From: Caulobacter sp. UNC358MFTsu5.1
Lineage (GTDB): Bacteria; Pseudomonadota; Alphaproteobacteria; Caulobacterales; Caulobacteraceae
Direction: 5' to 3'
Assembly (NCBI RefSeq): GCF_000712075.1
Contig: NZ_JONW01000005.1
Coordinates: forward strand, 253,001 to 317,000
DNA: 64,000 nt
Part shown: positions 49,615 through 57,980 of the stretch, piece by piece
How the letters are laid out: every line of letters starts with the position of its first letter
Numbering within the stretch: position 1 is the first letter of the stretch
Notes under the pieces: generated by a model
The model's input: the letters and a program-made list of their open reading frames with translations, nothing else
Databases searched by the model: none
What the model was told of the DNA's origin: nothing
Position numbers and translations under genes: made by a program

Positions 49615-50354
49615 ACGAGGGGTTCGCCCCGCAGCGCGCGGCCGAACACTTCGAAGAACGCCTGGCTCTGCGGGTTGCGCTCAGGCTTCCATTCCGGATG
49701 CCATTGCACGGCCAGGACCGGCGCGCCGTTGACCTTGGCCGACACCGCCTCGACCACGCCGTCGGGCGCCCGGGCCTCGACCAACAGGCCCTCGCCCAGC
49801 CGGTCGACGCCCTGGTAGTGGACCGAGTTGACGACGGCGGTCTCGGCGCCGAACGCCGTGGCCAGCACGCCGCGCGGGGTCAGGTCGACGCGGTGCTCGT
49901 GGTCGAACATGGCGTCGAAACCGGCCTCGTCGGGGGCGTGATGGGCCAGGGGCGCGCCGTCGGCCGACATGTCGCGCCGCAGGGTGCCGCCGAACGCGAC
50001 ATTGATCTCCTGGAAGCCCCGGCAGACGCCGAACACCGGCCGGCCCAGGTCGAGCATGGCCTCGATCAGGTCGGCGGTCATGGTGTCGCGCCCGGCGTCG
50101 AACGGGCCCGGGGCGTCGGGGACGTCCTGGCCGTAGAGGGCCGGGTCCATGTTCGACGGGCTGCCGGTCAGCATCAGGCCGTCCAGGCGGGCGGCGACCT
50201 CGGAGGCCTTCATCAGCTCGGGCATCGACGGCACCAGCAGCGCCGCGGCGTCGGCGTACTTCATCGCCCCGGCGACATAGCGGTTCATCACCGCCTGGGC
50301 CGGTTCGATCCCGACGGTGCGGGTGCAGCAGATGATCCCGGCGACGGGTCTCAT
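49569..50354 (-). CDS. puuD: Gamma-glutamyl-GABA hydrolase
   Basis: A 261-residue class I glutamine amidotransferase-like hydrolase that releases GABA from gamma-glutamyl-GABA, the last step of the glutamylated branch. Start MRPVAGIICCTR, then LMLTGSPSNMDPALYG; the nucleophile Cys is in VFGVCRGFQEINVAFGG and the His/Glu pair in VQWHPEWKPE. The final residues (LIPANAGTQMAGR) come from the R2 repeat, so the C-terminus was replaced or extended by the element. The start is ATG at 50354. It is upstream of SpuC in the same direction. Confidence 0.9.
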   Translation of the reverse strand: MRPVAGIICCTRTVGIEPAQAVMNRYVAGAMKYADAAALLVPSMPELMKASEVAARLDGLMLTGSPSNMDPALYGQDVPDAPGPFDAGRDTMTADLIEAMLDLGRPVFGVCRGFQEINVAFGGTLRRDMSADGAPLAHHAPDEAGFDAMFDHEHRVDLTPRGVLATAFGAETAVVNSVHYQGVDRLGEGLLVEARAPDGVVEAVSAKVNGAPVLAVQWHPEWKPERNPQSQAFFEVFGRALRGEPLVPLIPANAGTQMAGR

Positions 50355-50367
50355 GCCGTGCCTCCCT

Positions 50368-50487
50368 GCTTGCCCCCTACGGACCGCTTCGCGGTCGTCT
50401 TCCCCCATAGGGGGAAGAGCCTCGCGGCGCAGGCTCCGCCCCCTATGGGGGCGGACAGGCGACGAAGTCGCCAGGTGGGGGCAAGTA
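50368..50487. repeat. R5 palindromic repeat, copy 4
   Basis: Starts GCTTGCCCCCTACGGACCGC and ends GGTGGGGGCAAG; contains GACCGCTTCGCGGTC, TTCCCCCATAGGGGGAA, CGCCCCCTATGGGGGCG and GGCGACGAAGTCGCC. It lies between PotG and PuuD. Confidence 0.92.
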
Positions 50488-50508
50488 TGGACGCAGGGCC
50501 TGTCATGA

Positions 50509-51633
50509 TCAGCTCAACAACACCGCCGGCGAGCACGCGTGCCAACCCAGCCACACGGCCTCGCCCAGCTTGAAGTCCTCCTGGTCCCAGCGGGTCAGGT
50601 TCTGGCGCGCCACCTTGATGCGGCGGCCGCTCTTGATCTCGACCTCGTAGAGGCTCTGGCCGCCCAGATAGGCCTCGTGCTTGATCACCCCGGCCACGGC
50701 GTTCTGGCCGACCGGGCAGTCGCCCATGTTCGGCGGGGGCGCGCCGTCGGGGCGCTTGTGCAGCTCGATCTTCTCGGGCCGCAGCGCCGCCCAGACCGTG
50801 CCGCCGCGCGCGCCGGTCACCCCGTGGTCCAGGAAGATGTCGCAGTCCAGGTCCGGCGATTTGACCACCGCGTGGCTGGGCTCGTCGACGGCCAGCACGC
50901 CCTCGAACAGGTTCACGCTGCCGATGAAGTCGGCCACGAAGCGGCTGTTGGGGAACTCGTAGAGGTCGCTGGGACCGGCCACCTGCTGCAGCACGCCGCG
51001 GTTCATGACCGCGCAGCGCGACGCCAGGGCCAGGGCCTCGTCCTGGTCGTGGGTGACCATGATGAAGGTGATGCCCACCTTCTCCTGCAGGGTGCACAGC
51101 TCGGTGCGCATCTGCTCGCGCAGCTTGGCGTCCAGGGCCGACAGCGGCTCGTCCAGCAGCAGCACGCGGGGCCGCTTGACCAGGGCCCGGGCCAGGGCCA
51201 CGCGTTGCCTCTGTCCGCCCGACAGCTGGTCGGGCTTGCGGCCGGCCAGGCCGTGCAGCTGGACCAGGTCCAGCGCCTCCTCCACCCGCCGGTCGCGCTC
51301 GGCCTTGCCGACCCGGTCCACCTTCAGGCCATAGGCGACGTTGTCGGCCACGCTCATGTGCGGGAACACGGCGTAGGATTGGAACACCATGTTCACCGGC
51401 CGCTTGTTGGGCGGGATGGTCGAGACGTCCTGGCCGTCGATCAGGATGCGGCCCTCGGTGGGCGTCTCGAACCCGGCCAGCATCCGCAGCAGGGTGGTCT
51501 TGCCGCAGCCCGACGGCCCCAGCAGGGCGAAGAACTCGCCCTCGGTGACCGTCAGCGACACGTCGTCCACCGCCGCCAGCTTGCCGAAGCGCTTGGTGAC
51601 GTTCTCGAAGGTGATGATGGGTTGGCTGGTCAC
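50509..51633 (-). CDS. potG: Putrescine/spermidine ABC transporter ATPase
   Basis: A 374-residue ATPase of the PotA/PotG type that powers polyamine import. Walker A GPSGCGKTT, signature LSGGQRQRVALARAL, Walker B LLLDEPLSALD, H-loop VTHDQDEALALA, and a C-terminal TOBE domain (ALRPEKIELHKRPDG). Its length and TOBE match PotG/PotA. The start is GTG at 51633, with GGGGGA upstream. It is transcribed after PotI and PotH in this direction, making a complete importer with PotF. Confidence 0.93.
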   Translation of the reverse strand: MTSQPIITFENVTKRFGKLAAVDDVSLTVTEGEFFALLGPSGCGKTTLLRMLAGFETPTEGRILIDGQDVSTIPPNKRPVNMVFQSYAVFPHMSVADNVAYGLKVDRVGKAERDRRVEEALDLVQLHGLAGRKPDQLSGGQRQRVALARALVKRPRVLLLDEPLSALDAKLREQMRTELCTLQEKVGITFIMVTHDQDEALALASRCAVMNRGVLQQVAGPSDLYEFPNSRFVADFIGSVNLFEGVLAVDEPSHAVVKSPDLDCDIFLDHGVTGARGGTVWAALRPEKIELHKRPDGAPPPNMGDCPVGQNAVAGVIKHEAYLGGQSLYEVEIKSGRRIKVARQNLTRWDQEDFKLGEAVWLGWHACSPAVLLS

Positions 51634-51652
51634 CCTCGGTTCCCCCTACTTC

Positions 51653-51752
51653 CGCTCATCCCCGCGAAAGCGGGGATCCAAGCGGCCTTGGCTTGCTGTG
51701 CGCTGAGCGAAATCACCAGCTCGGCTTGGGTCCCCGCTTTCGCGGGGATGAT
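51653..51752. repeat. R2-variant palindromic repeat
   Basis: Ends CGCTCATCCCCGCGAAAGCG and CGCTTTCGCGGGGATGA. It shares the layout of R2, but the arms differ (CCCGCGAAAGCGGGG instead of CCGGCGAATGCCGG). It lies between PotI and PotG. Confidence 0.88.
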
Positions 51753-51769
51753 CGGCGTGAAGGCGGCGT

Positions 51770-52624
51770 TCATTTGCCGTCCCCGTGCGCGCCCGCCGTC
51801 GCCGCCGGGTCGCCCTGCAGCTTCAGCGCCACGGCCGTCAGGATCACGGTCAGCACGATCAGGATGGTCGAGGCGGCGTTGACCTCGGGCGTCACCGAGA
51901 ACCGGACCATCGAATAGACCTTCACCGGGAAGGTCACGGTGTCGGGTCCGGCCGTGAAGAAGGTGATGACGAAGTCGTCCAGGCTGAGCGTGAAGGCCAG
52001 CAGGGCGCCGGCCACCAGCGACGGGGCCATGTGCGGCAGGATCACGTCCTTGATCGTGCGCCATTCGCCGGCGCCGAGGTCGCGGGCGGCCTCCTCCATC
52101 TCGCGGTTGAAGCTGGCCATGCGGGCGCGGACCACCACCGCCACGAACGGGAACGAGAACGACACGTGGGCGATGGTGATGGCCCCCAGGTTCAGCGGCC
52201 AGGGCAGGCCCACGGGCCAGGGCAGGACCTTGGCGAAGAACACCAGCATGGCCACGCCCATGCAGATCTCGGGCACCACGATCGGCAGGGCCAGGGCCCC
52301 GTCCAGCACGGTCTTGCCCGGGAAGCGGAACCGCCACAGCACCAGGGCGACCATGGCCCCCAGGGCCACGCTCAGCACCGTGCACAGGGCCGCGATGGTC
52401 AGGCTGTTGGCGAAGGCCTCGATCAGCGACGAGTTGTTGAAGGCCTTGTCGTAGTATTTGAGCGTGAAGCCCTTCCAGACGATGTTGCGCCGGCTGTCGT
52501 TGAAGCTGAAGGCCATCAGCGCGATCAGCGGCGCGTAGAGGAACACCCCCACGGCGGCCAGCCAGGCCTGCATCTGCCAGCGGCGGAGGTATTCCAGGGG
52601 GCCGGGGGGTGATCTCTTCGGCAT
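51770..52624 (-). CDS. potI: Putrescine/spermidine ABC transporter permease
   Basis: A 284-residue inner-membrane permease with six helices. EAA-loop region EEAARDLGAGEWRTIKDVIL contacts the ATPase. Start helix WLAAVGVFLYAPLIALMAFS; the segment after it (FNDSRRNIVWKGFTLKYYDK) is typical of PotI/PotC. It pairs with PotH. ATG at 52624. It is separated from PotH by an R1 repeat. Confidence 0.92.
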   Translation of the reverse strand: MPKRSPPGPLEYLRRWQMQAWLAAVGVFLYAPLIALMAFSFNDSRRNIVWKGFTLKYYDKAFNNSSLIEAFANSLTIAALCTVLSVALGAMVALVLWRFRFPGKTVLDGALALPIVVPEICMGVAMLVFFAKVLPWPVGLPWPLNLGAITIAHVSFSFPFVAVVVRARMASFNREMEEAARDLGAGEWRTIKDVILPHMAPSLVAGALLAFTLSLDDFVITFFTAGPDTVTFPVKVYSMVRFSVTPEVNAASTILIVLTVILTAVALKLQGDPAATAGAHGDGK

Positions 52625-52641
52625 CAGAAGTCCCCCAAACG

Positions 52642-52753
52642 GTTGTCATCCCGGAAGCCCCGCAGGGGCTGTCCGGGACCCAGGGGACCGGGCTGATGCG
52701 GTGCAGCTGCCCTGGGTCCCGGACAAGCGCTCCGCGCTTTCCGGGATGACAAC
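52642..52753. repeat. R1 palindromic repeat, copy 5
   Basis: Ends GTTGTCATCCCGGAAGCCCC and CGCTTTCCGGGATGACAAC. It is between PotH and PotI. Confidence 0.92.
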
Positions 52754-52775
52754 AGGAGGTGCGGAAGTGAGGTGC

Positions 52776-53663
52776 TCATGCCTGCGCCCCCTTCTTCCGA
52801 CCCAGCAGCGCCTGCACCGCGATCGCGACAAACGTCAGGTACATCAGCAGGAACGACAGGGCCGCGCCGAAGGGCCAGTCGTTGGCGCGCTTGAACTGGC
52901 GCTCGATGACGTTGGCGATCATCTGGCTGTCGGGACCGCCCAGCAGGTCGGGCGTCAGATAGGCGCCCAGGGCCGGGATGAAGGTGATCAGCACGCCCGA
53001 GGCGATGCCCGGCAGGGCCAGGGGGACCACCACCTTGAACAGGGTGCGCATGTGGCCCGCGCCCAGGTCGAGGCTGGCCTCCAGCAGCGACTTGTCCAGG
53101 CGGTCCAGGGCCGAGTACAGCGGCAGCACCATGAACGGCAGGTGGACATAGACCAGGCCCACCACCACCGCGAAATTGGTGTGCATCATCTCCAGCGGCT
53201 GGAACGGCTGGAGCGGCATGATCTTGGCCGCCAGGGTCCAGATCGCCTCCAACCCCTTGTTGATGTAGCCCTCGTTGCGCAGCACGGCGATCAGGGCGTA
53301 GGTGCGGATCAAGAGGTTCGTCCAGAACGGCAGCATGATCAGCAGCAGCAGCCAGGTCTTGGCCTTCTGCGAGGCGAAGGTGATGGCCAGGGCGACCGGG
53401 AAGCCGATCACCAGGCACAGGAAGGTGGTCAGGGCCGCCATCCAGGCCGACTTCAGGAAGATCTTCAGGTACAGCGGCTCGATCGCCCGGGCGTAGTTCT
53501 TGAACGTGCCGGTGATGGCGATCTGGGTCAGGCCCTCGTTGTGGCCGAAGCTGTAGGCCCAGACGATGGCCAGCGGCAGCAGGAAGAACAGCACCAGCCA
53601 CACCAGCGGCGCGCTGAGCGCCGCGGCGAAGACGGATTTGGCCTGTTTCCAGGATTGCTCCAT
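52776..53663 (-). CDS. potH: Putrescine/spermidine ABC transporter permease
   Basis: A 295-residue permease with six helices. Start helix LVWLVLFFLLPLAIVWAYSF; pattern WTNLLIRTYALIAVLRNEGY typical of PotH/PotB; EAA loop LLEASLDLGAGHMRTLFKVV. It forms the channel with PotI. ATG at 53663 with AGGGA just upstream. It follows PotF in the direction of transcription, with an R1 repeat between. Confidence 0.92.
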   Translation of the reverse strand: MEQSWKQAKSVFAAALSAPLVWLVLFFLLPLAIVWAYSFGHNEGLTQIAITGTFKNYARAIEPLYLKIFLKSAWMAALTTFLCLVIGFPVALAITFASQKAKTWLLLLIMLPFWTNLLIRTYALIAVLRNEGYINKGLEAIWTLAAKIMPLQPFQPLEMMHTNFAVVVGLVYVHLPFMVLPLYSALDRLDKSLLEASLDLGAGHMRTLFKVVVPLALPGIASGVLITFIPALGAYLTPDLLGGPDSQMIANVIERQFKRANDWPFGAALSFLLMYLTFVAIAVQALLGRKKGAQA

Positions 53664-53686
53664 GGTCCCTCTATTCCAGCTCTGAG

Positions 53687-53798
53687 GTTGTCATCCCGGA
53701 AGCCTCGCAGAGGCTGTCCGGGACCCAGGGGACCGGGCGGAGGCGGTGCGGTTCGCCTGGGTCCCGGCTCTACGCTTCGCTTCGGCCGGGATGACAAC
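53687..53798. repeat. R1 palindromic repeat, copy 6
   Basis: Ends GTTGTCATCCCGGAAGCC and CGGCCGGGATGACAAC. It is between PotF and PotH. Confidence 0.92.
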
Positions 53799-53819
53799 GT
53801 TTTGAGTCAAGTGATCCGA

Positions 53820-54920
53820 TCAGGCCGCCCGCACGCGGGTGATGACTTCCTCGTACAGGCTGGCCTTTTCCGGCCCCTCGAACGCGCCGTACTCGCACTT
53901 GGCCAGGGCCGCGGCGGACGGGAAGATCACGGGGTTGTCCTTGTACTCCGGCGGCATCAGCGCCTTCGCGGCGGCGTTGGGCGTCGGGTAGAGGATCGTC
54001 TTGGAGATCTCGGCCCCGGCCTGGGCGTCCAGCAGGTAGTTGATGAACTTGTGGGCGTTGTCCGGACGCGGCGCGCCCTTGGGGATGCACAGGGTGTCGG
54101 AGTTCAGCAGGCTGCCCTCCTTGGGGATCACGAAGTCGATGTCCGGATCGTCCTTCATCACCTGGGCGATGTCGCCGTTGTACTCCAGCACCAGGTCCAC
54201 ATCGCCGGCCACCAGCATGTCCTGGCCGTTGTCGTCGTGGAACGCCTTCACGTAGGGCTTCTGGCGGATCAGCATTTTCTCGATCTGCTGCACCATCTCG
54301 GGCGGGATGTTGTTGACGCTGTGGCCCAGGTACTTGGCGCACAGCCGCACCAGGTCGGCGCTCTCCGACAGCAGGGCGATGCGGCCGTTGTACTGGGCGC
54401 TGTCGAACAGGTACTTCCAGCTGTCGGGCACGCCCTTCACCTTGGACTTGCGATAGCCGATGCCCAGCACCAGCCAGGTATAGGGCAGCGAGTACTTGCG
54501 GCCCGGGTCGTAGTCCGGGTTCAGGAAGGCCGGGTCGACGTTCTTGATGTTGGGGATCTTGGCGTGGTCCAGCACCTCCAGCATGCCCGCCTGGCTCATG
54601 CGGGTGACGAACTCGTTGGACGGCACGATCACGTCGTAGCCGGCGTTGCCCGCCTTCAGCTTGGCGAACAGCTCGTCGTTGGTGGCGAACAGGCTCATGT
54701 TCACGTCGACGCCGGTGGCCTTCTTGAAGTCGCCCAGCGTGGTCTCGCCGATGTAGGTGTCCCAGTTGTAGAAGTTCAGCTTGGGCTCTTCGCCGTTGGC
54801 CGACTTGGCGGCCTCGCCCTGGGGCTTCTGGCCGCAGGCGGTGAAGCTGATGCCGATGGCGGCCGCGCCCATGGCGGTCAGCAGCGAGCGGCGGGTGCCG
54901 AGAATGCGGTTGGTGCTCAT
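53820..54920 (-). CDS. potF: Polyamine-binding lipoprotein of the ABC importer
   Basis: A 366-residue substrate-binding protein (PotF/PotD family). The signal has RRSLLTAMGAAAIGISFTAC, a Tat-like RR pair and lipobox FTAC, so it is anchored as a lipoprotein. The fold opens with LNFYNWDTYIGETTLGDF, typical of PotD/PotF, followed by DVIVPSNEFVTRM, LLNSDTLCIPKGAPRPDNAH and so on. Acidic and aromatic residues at the expected cleft positions fit a polyamine ligand; putrescine versus spermidine is not resolved. ATG at 54920. Upstream lies PuuA copy 2. Confidence 0.92.
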   Translation of the reverse strand: MSTNRILGTRRSLLTAMGAAAIGISFTACGQKPQGEAAKSANGEEPKLNFYNWDTYIGETTLGDFKKATGVDVNMSLFATNDELFAKLKAGNAGYDVIVPSNEFVTRMSQAGMLEVLDHAKIPNIKNVDPAFLNPDYDPGRKYSLPYTWLVLGIGYRKSKVKGVPDSWKYLFDSAQYNGRIALLSESADLVRLCAKYLGHSVNNIPPEMVQQIEKMLIRQKPYVKAFHDDNGQDMLVAGDVDLVLEYNGDIAQVMKDDPDIDFVIPKEGSLLNSDTLCIPKGAPRPDNAHKFINYLLDAQAGAEISKTILYPTPNAAAKALMPPEYKDNPVIFPSAAALAKCEYGAFEGPEKASLYEEVITRVRAA

Positions 54921-55015
54921 GCCCTTACAGACTCCCCAGAGGTTGTTTCCCTTGCGCGATCAGGAACCCTCCCGACCCCGCGTTCAACTCAAGCCGTACT
55001 CCCAGCGTCCCGCCG

Positions 55016-56401
55016 TCAGGCGTTGCGCAGATACCAGTCATAATCCAGCTGCCCGACCACCTCGGCGAAGCGCGCCTGTTCGGTGCGCTTGACCGAGACG
55101 AACATCTCCACGAACCGCTCGCCCAGATAGTCGCGCAGCACCTCGCTGGCCTCGAACAGGTTCACCGCCGCGTACCAGTCGGTGGGCAGGCGCACCTTCT
55201 CCTTGGCCGCGGCCGCGTAGCCGTCGCCGACCACCGCCGGGCCCGGATCGATCTTGTTGCTGATCCCGTGGTGGGCGCAGGCCAGCAGGACAGCCAGCAC
55301 CAGATACGGGTTGCCGTCGGCCCCGGCCACGCGGTGCTCCACATGCCGGGTCGGCGGCGGGCCGGCCGGCACGCGCAGACTGACCGTGCGGTTGTTGACG
55401 CCCCAGGTCGGGGCCACCGGCGCGTAGCTGTTGGCCTTGAAGCGGCGATAGCTGTTGGCGTTGGGCGCCAGGATCGCCATGCAGTCGGCCATCAGCGCCT
55501 TCATGCCGCCGATCGCGTGCTTGAGCAGGGGCGAGCCTTCCGGATCGTCGGCGGCGCAGAGGTTGTTCCCCTCGCTGTCGTTGAAGCTGACATGCACATG
55601 GAAGCCGTTGCCGGCCTGGTCGGCCCAGGGCTTGGCCATGAAGGTGGCCTCGCAAGCGTGCTTCAGGGCCACGCCCTTGGCGGCCCGCTTGTAGCGCAGG
55701 GCGTCGTCGGCGGCCTGCAGGGCGTCGGGCTTGTGCTTGAGGGTCAGCTCCACCTGGCCCGGGGCGAATTCCGAGATCGCGCCTTCCAGCGGCACGCCCA
55801 GCACGTCGCACACGTCCCACAGCTCGCGCAGGAACGGGGCGTAGGCCTCCAGCTCGGGCAGGCCGTAGACCTGGATGCCCTGCGGCCGCTCGCCGGTCTG
55901 CAGCGACCGGGCCGGCAAGAGCTCGCCGGCCGGGCCGCGATGCTGTTCGACCAGGTAGTATTCCAGCTCGCAGGCCACCACCGGGGTCAGGCCGTCGGCG
56001 GTGAAGCGGTCCAGCACCCGCCGCAGCACGTGGCGCGGGTCCAGGTCGTTGGCCGCGCCGTCCAGCTCGTACAGCGACAGCATCACCTGGGCCATGTCGG
56101 GACCGAGCCACGGCGCCAGGGTCAGGGTCCCCGGCACGGGCCGCGCCCGGCGGTCGGCGTCGCCGTCCTCCCAGACCAGGCCCGTGTCCTCGCAGTCGGC
56201 GCCCTGGGTGTCGACCACCAGGATCGAGCCGGGCAGGAAGCGGCCGTACTCGTAGATCGCCTGCAGCTCGTGGACCCGCAGCCGCTTGCCGCGCGGCACG
56301 CCGGTCATGCTGGTGAAGAAAACGTCGACGTACTTCACCTGCGGATGGGCGGCGAGGAAGTCGAGGCATTCCTGCGGGTCGGCGACCAAGGGGAGCGTCA
56401 T
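55016..56401 (-). CDS. puuA: Gamma-glutamylpolyamine synthetase, glutamine synthetase family (copy 2)
   Basis: A 461-residue GS-like enzyme paralogous to the one at 46421-47821. Marks: GVPRGKRLRVHELQAIYEYG, ELEYYLVEQHR, SEFAPGQVELTLKHKPDALQ, FHVHVSFNDSEGNNLC, NSYRRFKANSYAPVAPTWG and GADGNPYLVLAVLLACAHHG. The two copies are clearly diverged; one may prefer putrescine and the other spermidine, spermine or ethanolamine. ATG at 56401 directly follows GGGGAGCG on the coding strand complement; the in-frame extension upstream lies in repeat R4 and is rejected. Confidence 0.87.
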   Translation of the reverse strand: MTLPLVADPQECLDFLAAHPQVKYVDVFFTSMTGVPRGKRLRVHELQAIYEYGRFLPGSILVVDTQGADCEDTGLVWEDGDADRRARPVPGTLTLAPWLGPDMAQVMLSLYELDGAANDLDPRHVLRRVLDRFTADGLTPVVACELEYYLVEQHRGPAGELLPARSLQTGERPQGIQVYGLPELEAYAPFLRELWDVCDVLGVPLEGAISEFAPGQVELTLKHKPDALQAADDALRYKRAAKGVALKHACEATFMAKPWADQAGNGFHVHVSFNDSEGNNLCAADDPEGSPLLKHAIGGMKALMADCMAILAPNANSYRRFKANSYAPVAPTWGVNNRTVSLRVPAGPPPTRHVEHRVAGADGNPYLVLAVLLACAHHGISNKIDPGPAVVGDGYAAAAKEKVRLPTDWYAAVNLFEASEVLRDYLGERFVEMFVSVKRTEQARFAEVVGQLDYDWYLRNA

Positions 56402-56409
56402 GGGCGTTT

Positions 56410-56588
56410 CTCGACACCCTCTCCCATGGGGAGAGGGTGGGACCCACGCGAAGCGTGGGAGGGTGAGGGGGTAAGGTGTCGGACGGGGTGCCGGAAAAGG
56501 GTCGAACGAGGACGGCGAAGGCGTAACCCCTCTCCCTCCCACCGCTTCGCGGCGGGCCCCTCCCTCTCCCTCTGGGAGAAGGTGTCGA
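56410..56588. repeat. R4 palindromic repeat, copy 2
   Basis: Left end TCGACACCCTCTCCC hairpin with GGGAGAGGGTG; inner CCACGCGAAGCGTGG, GGGAGGGTGAGG; right inverted half CCCTCTCCCTCCC, CCGCTTCGCGGCGGG and a CTCCCTCTGGGAGAAGGTGTCGA end. It is between PuuA copy 2 and the aminotransferase gene. Confidence 0.9.
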
Positions 56589-56600
56589 AACGCGAACCCG

Positions 56601-57980
56601 TCATGTCCCTAGCCCTTCAAGCGCCCCAGCAAACCCATCCACCGCCTCGACCAAACGATCGATCGCCGCGTCTTCGGTGACCGGCGACACCAGCATCATC
56701 GTATGGAAGGGCGCGATCAGCACCCCTCGGTTGATCAACCACAGATGAAGCGCGTGCAGCAGGTCCGGGTCCAGCGTCTCGCGCATGGCGGCGGCGTTTT
56801 TCGGCGGGCTGGCGGCGAAGACCAGCTCGACCCGCGCGCCCACGTGAACCACCGACCAGGCCAGGCCGCGCGCCGCGATCACCCCGCGCAGCCCCTCGAC
56901 CAGCCGGCCGGCCCCGGCCAGCATCTTGGCGTAGGCGGCGTCGGTCATCACCTCGGACAGCATGGCCCGCATGGCGGCGATCGCCAGGGCGTTGCCCGAC
57001 AGCGTGGTGCCGACGCCGGACTGGCCGGGGCCAATCCGGGCGGCGGCGGCGTCCATGCGCTCGGAGAGCTCGGCCGTCACGCCCCAGACCGCGGCCGGCA
57101 CGCCGCCGGCGATGGCCTTGCCGACCACCAGCATGTCGGGCTCCAGCCCATGGGCGCGGGCGTAGCCGCCGGGCGCGGTCGAGATCGTGTGGGTCTCGTC
57201 GACGACCAGCAGGGTCCCCGCCTGGCGGGTCAGGTCGCGCATCACCGACAGGAAGCCCGGCTGCGGCAGGATCATCCCGCAATTGGTCATGGCCGGCTCG
57301 GCCAGGACGGCGGCGACGTCGCCCGGCGCCAGGGCCTGGGCCAGGGCCTCGGGGTCGTTGAACGGCACGACGCGGGTGGTGGCGGTCAGGTCGTGCACCT
57401 GGCCCAGCAGGCCCGGCTTCATGACCGGCCGGCCGTCATCGAGGACCACGAAGGCGTCGTCGACCATGCCGTGGTAGCAGCCGTCGAACACCACGATCAC
57501 CGGCCGCTGGGTCACCGCCCGGGCCCAGCGGATCGCGGCGCGGTTGGCGTCGCTGGCCGTGGTCGCCATCTGCCACAGCGGCAGGCCGAAGCGCTCGGCC
57601 AGCAGCCGGCCGACGATCACCGCCGAGGCCGTGGGCAGCATGAAGCCGGTCCCGCGCTTGGCCTGGTCGGCGATGGCGCGGGCCACCGCCTCCTGGCCGT
57701 GGCCGAACATGGCCGGCGTGTCGGCCAGGCAGAAGTCGTCATACAGCTTGCCGTCGACGTCGGTGACCTGGGCGCCCACGCCCTGGGCCGCGAAGATCGG
57801 GCACGGGCTGGCCCAGTCGGTCATCCAGTGCATCGGCGCCCCGCCGCGCCAGACATCGGCCGACTGCCGCGACATCGCGCACGACCGCGGATGCTCGGCG
57901 ACGAACCGCCGGGCCTCGTCCTGGATCAGGTCGGCGAGGATCGGGGCGTTGGCGGGTTGGGGCGTCAGGGCCGGGCTCAC
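56601..57980 (-). CDS. Class III aminotransferase, substrate unknown
   Basis: A 459-residue PLP aminotransferase related to glutamate-1-semialdehyde aminomutase (marks: FCLADTPAMFGHGQEAVARA, TASDANRAAIRWARAVT, VFDGCYHGMVDDAFVVLDDG, VVDETHTISTAPGGYARAHG, PLP Lys in VVGKAIAGGVPAAVW). It is probably a GABA or omega-amino acid aminotransferase of the pathway, since GabD lies directly upstream. The start GTG at 57980 overlaps the stop of gabD as GTGA, so translation is coupled. A longer frame from 57998 begins within gabD and is less likely. Confidence 0.82.
   Translation of the reverse strand: MSPALTPQPANAPILADLIQDEARRFVAEHPRSCAMSRQSADVWRGGAPMHWMTDWASPCPIFAAQGVGAQVTDVDGKLYDDFCLADTPAMFGHGQEAVARAIADQAKRGTGFMLPTASAVIVGRLLAERFGLPLWQMATTASDANRAAIRWARAVTQRPVIVVFDGCYHGMVDDAFVVLDDGRPVMKPGLLGQVHDLTATTRVVPFNDPEALAQALAPGDVAAVLAEPAMTNCGMILPQPGFLSVMRDLTRQAGTLLVVDETHTISTAPGGYARAHGLEPDMLVVGKAIAGGVPAAVWGVTAELSERMDAAAARIGPGQSGVGTTLSGNALAIAAMRAMLSEVMTDAAYAKMLAGAGRLVEGLRGVIAARGLAWSVVHVGARVELVFAASPPKNAAAMRETLDPDLLHALHLWLINRGVLIAPFHTMMLVSPVTEDAAIDRLVEAVDGFAGALEGLGT

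Noticed and set aside
44867..53798. CRISPR array
   Set aside because: The repeats are long palindromes of several families spread over kilobases with genes between, not short identical units with regular spacers, and no cas gene is present.
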